Part shown: piece after piece, positions 62,794 through 64,000 of the stretch | How the letters are laid out: each line of letters begins with the position of its first letter | Numbering within the stretch: the first letter of the stretch is position 1 | NCBI RefSeq assembly: GCF_010727945.1 | Contig: NZ_AP022569.1 | Span: 1,116,001 to 1,180,000 of the forward strand | Origin: Mycobacterium cookii | GTDB lineage: Bacteria; Actinomycetota; Actinomycetes; Mycobacteriales; Mycobacteriaceae | DNA length: 64,000 nucleotides | Direction of reading: 5' to 3' | Notes under the pieces: generated by a model | What the model was told of the DNA's origin: nothing | Database searches by the model: none | What the model saw: the letters and a program-made list of their open reading frames with translations, nothing else | Translations under genes and position numbers: made by a program

Positions 62794-63672
62794 GTGACCT
62801 CGCAGGACGTCAGCTCACCGTTTCCCGAACTGCACAACACGATCGTCGTGGCTGCGTTCGAGGGCTGGAACGACGCCGGCGACGCGGCCAGTGACGCGTT
62901 GGAGCACCTGGACGCGATCTGGGAGGCCGATCCGATCGTCGAAATCGACGACGAGGCCTACTACGACTATCAGGTGAACCGTCCGGTGATACGCCAAGTC
63001 GACGGCGTGACGCGGGAATTGGTGTGGCCGTCGATGCGGATCTCACACTGCCGGCCCCCCGGTACCGACCGGGACATCGTGCTGATGCACGGCGTGGAAC
63101 CCAACATGCGGTGGCGCACCTTCTGCGCCGAGCTGCTGGCCGTCGCCGACAAACTGAACGTCGACACCGTGGTGATTCTCGGCGCGCTGCTGGCCGACAC
63201 CCCGCACACCCGCCCGGTGCCGGTGTCCGGGGCGGCCTACTCCCCCGAGTCGGCGCAGCGCTTCGGCCTGCAGGAAACCCGCTACGAAGGCCCGACCGGC
63301 ATCGCCGGGGTGTTCCAGGACGCCTGCGTGGCCGCGGGGATACCGGCCGTCACGTTCTGGGCGGCCGTCCCGCACTACGTGTCGCAGCCGCCCAACCCGA
63401 AAGCGACCGTCGCGCTCCTGCGCCGCGTCGAGGACGTGCTCGATATCGAGGTGCCGTTGGCCGACCTGCCCGCGCAGGCTGAGGAGTGGGAGCAGGCGGT
63501 CACCGAGATGACCACCGACGACGACGAGATCGCCGAGTACGTGCAGTCACTCGAACAGCGCGGTGACGCCGAAGTCGACATGAGCGAGGCGCTGGGCAAG
63601 ATCGACGGCGACGCGCTGGCCGCCGAGTTCGAGCGCTACCTGCGCCGCCGCCGTCCCGGCTTCGGTCGCTAG
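62794..63672 (+). CDS. PAC2 family protein (Rv2125-like, proteasome-assembly-chaperone fold)
   Basis: 292 residues from the GTG at 62794, the same length I recall for Rv2125; the frame stays open to 62695. It has the PAC2 fold start HNTIVVAAFEGWNDAGDAAS, DDEAYYDYQVNRP, LMHGVEPNMRWRTF, LGALLADTPHTRP and a C-terminal helical part ending RYLRRRRPGFGR. Eukaryotic PAC2 helps assemble proteasomes, and mycobacteria have proteasomes, but no such role has been shown for this protein that I know of. Confidence 0.88.
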   Translation: MTSQDVSSPFPELHNTIVVAAFEGWNDAGDAASDALEHLDAIWEADPIVEIDDEAYYDYQVNRPVIRQVDGVTRELVWPSMRISHCRPPGTDRDIVLMHGVEPNMRWRTFCAELLAVADKLNVDTVVILGALLADTPHTRPVPVSGAAYSPESAQRFGLQETRYEGPTGIAGVFQDACVAAGIPAVTFWAAVPHYVSQPPNPKATVALLRRVEDVLDIEVPLADLPAQAEEWEQAVTEMTTDDDEIAEYVQSLEQRGDAEVDMSEALGKIDGDALAAEFERYLRRRRPGFGR

Positions 63673-64000
63673 CGCGGTCGCATCGCGGTCGCCAGCTCGG
63701 TTGCCGCGCCTGGTCACGCACGCCCTACCTGGTCGCGCCCGCAGGGATCCCGCTGCAGCGCGGGGCAGAAGCCGGAGTCACCAAGTGCCGCAACCCACTT
63801 CAGTATGCGCGAAACAGGGGTCTGGCACGCCAACCCGTAATGTTGGAACAACGCCCAGGCCGAATCATTCTCAGCCACAATAAAGTCCAGTTCTACGACA
63901 GATATCTATGGCACATCAAGCCACTGCCAAGATCGCTGCCGGCGACTGGATCGAACGAGTCTGCAACCGACGCAGCTGCCATTCGGCGCTCGCTACGATT
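63673..64000. other. End of window without recognised genes
   Basis: 328 bp. Frames are short and random-looking, base composition becomes more A/T-rich after 63770, and no promoter or terminator stands out. The next gene lies beyond the window. Confidence 0.5.

Overview
The window is high-GC actinobacterial DNA. Gene content and order match the chromosome of a Mycobacterium sensu lato: Pks12, RbpA, Ppm1/Lnt, the Pup-proteasome locus, PafB/PafC, TatA/TatC, HelY, HisG/HisE and MetH. From memory (no search was run), the order follows M. tuberculosis H37Rv Rv2045c to Rv2125, with several blocks missing and several extra genes. There are no PE/PPE genes, and ppm1 and lnt are separate genes, so a non-tuberculous species is likely.

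1-18703: a long minus-strand lipid locus. pks12 encodes one 4129-residue polyketide synthase with two complete modules. A fusion of an SDR/epimerase domain with a PEP-utiliser phosphohistidine domain follows, then the carboxylesterase LipT and a phosphotransferase-family protein that runs off the window. Spacing is 3 nt, an overlap, and 26 nt, so this looks like one operon for mycoketide-type lipid synthesis. A small zinc-ribbon protein lies upstream.

18736-24861: rbpA, behind a leader with a strong hairpin, converges on a minus-strand run of fxsA, amidohydrolase, lnt and ppm1. A dienelactone-hydrolase-like gene is divergent from fxsA.

24875-34546: a mixed redox and accessory segment. It holds an F420/PPOX protein, an SDR, a Baeyer-Villiger-type monooxygenase, a second SDR, an F420-dependent biliverdin-reductase-like protein, an atypical pyruvate-kinase-like protein behind a DosR-like box, a GNAT protein with a gyrase-A-like N-terminus, PepE, a 5'-3' exonuclease and a repeat-rich membrane protein. 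The cobalamin genes that I recall at this place in M. tuberculosis are absent.

34609-50764: helY, tatC, tatA, pafC and pafB, then a 1.7-kb island with opposite-strand stress-type genes (CsbD-like and ferritin-like/DUF8129-like). pafA, an EamA-like transporter, prcA, prcB, pup and dop follow, then an Rv2114-like gene and mpa. Pup is conjugated by PafA, activated or removed by Dop, and read by Mpa, which feeds the PrcBA core. The stop/start overlaps support a pup-prcB-prcA operon.

50913-63672: a tandem pair of MTB12/LppK-like secreted proteins, DUF503, the tRNA m1A58 methyltransferase TrmI, a RecB-like nuclease, a flavoprotein disulfide reductase, DUF4126, hisG/hisE, a sugar transporter, B12-dependent metH with a hairpin over its ribosome-binding site, and a PAC2 protein. 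No rRNA, tRNA, CRISPR array or insertion sequence was recognised.
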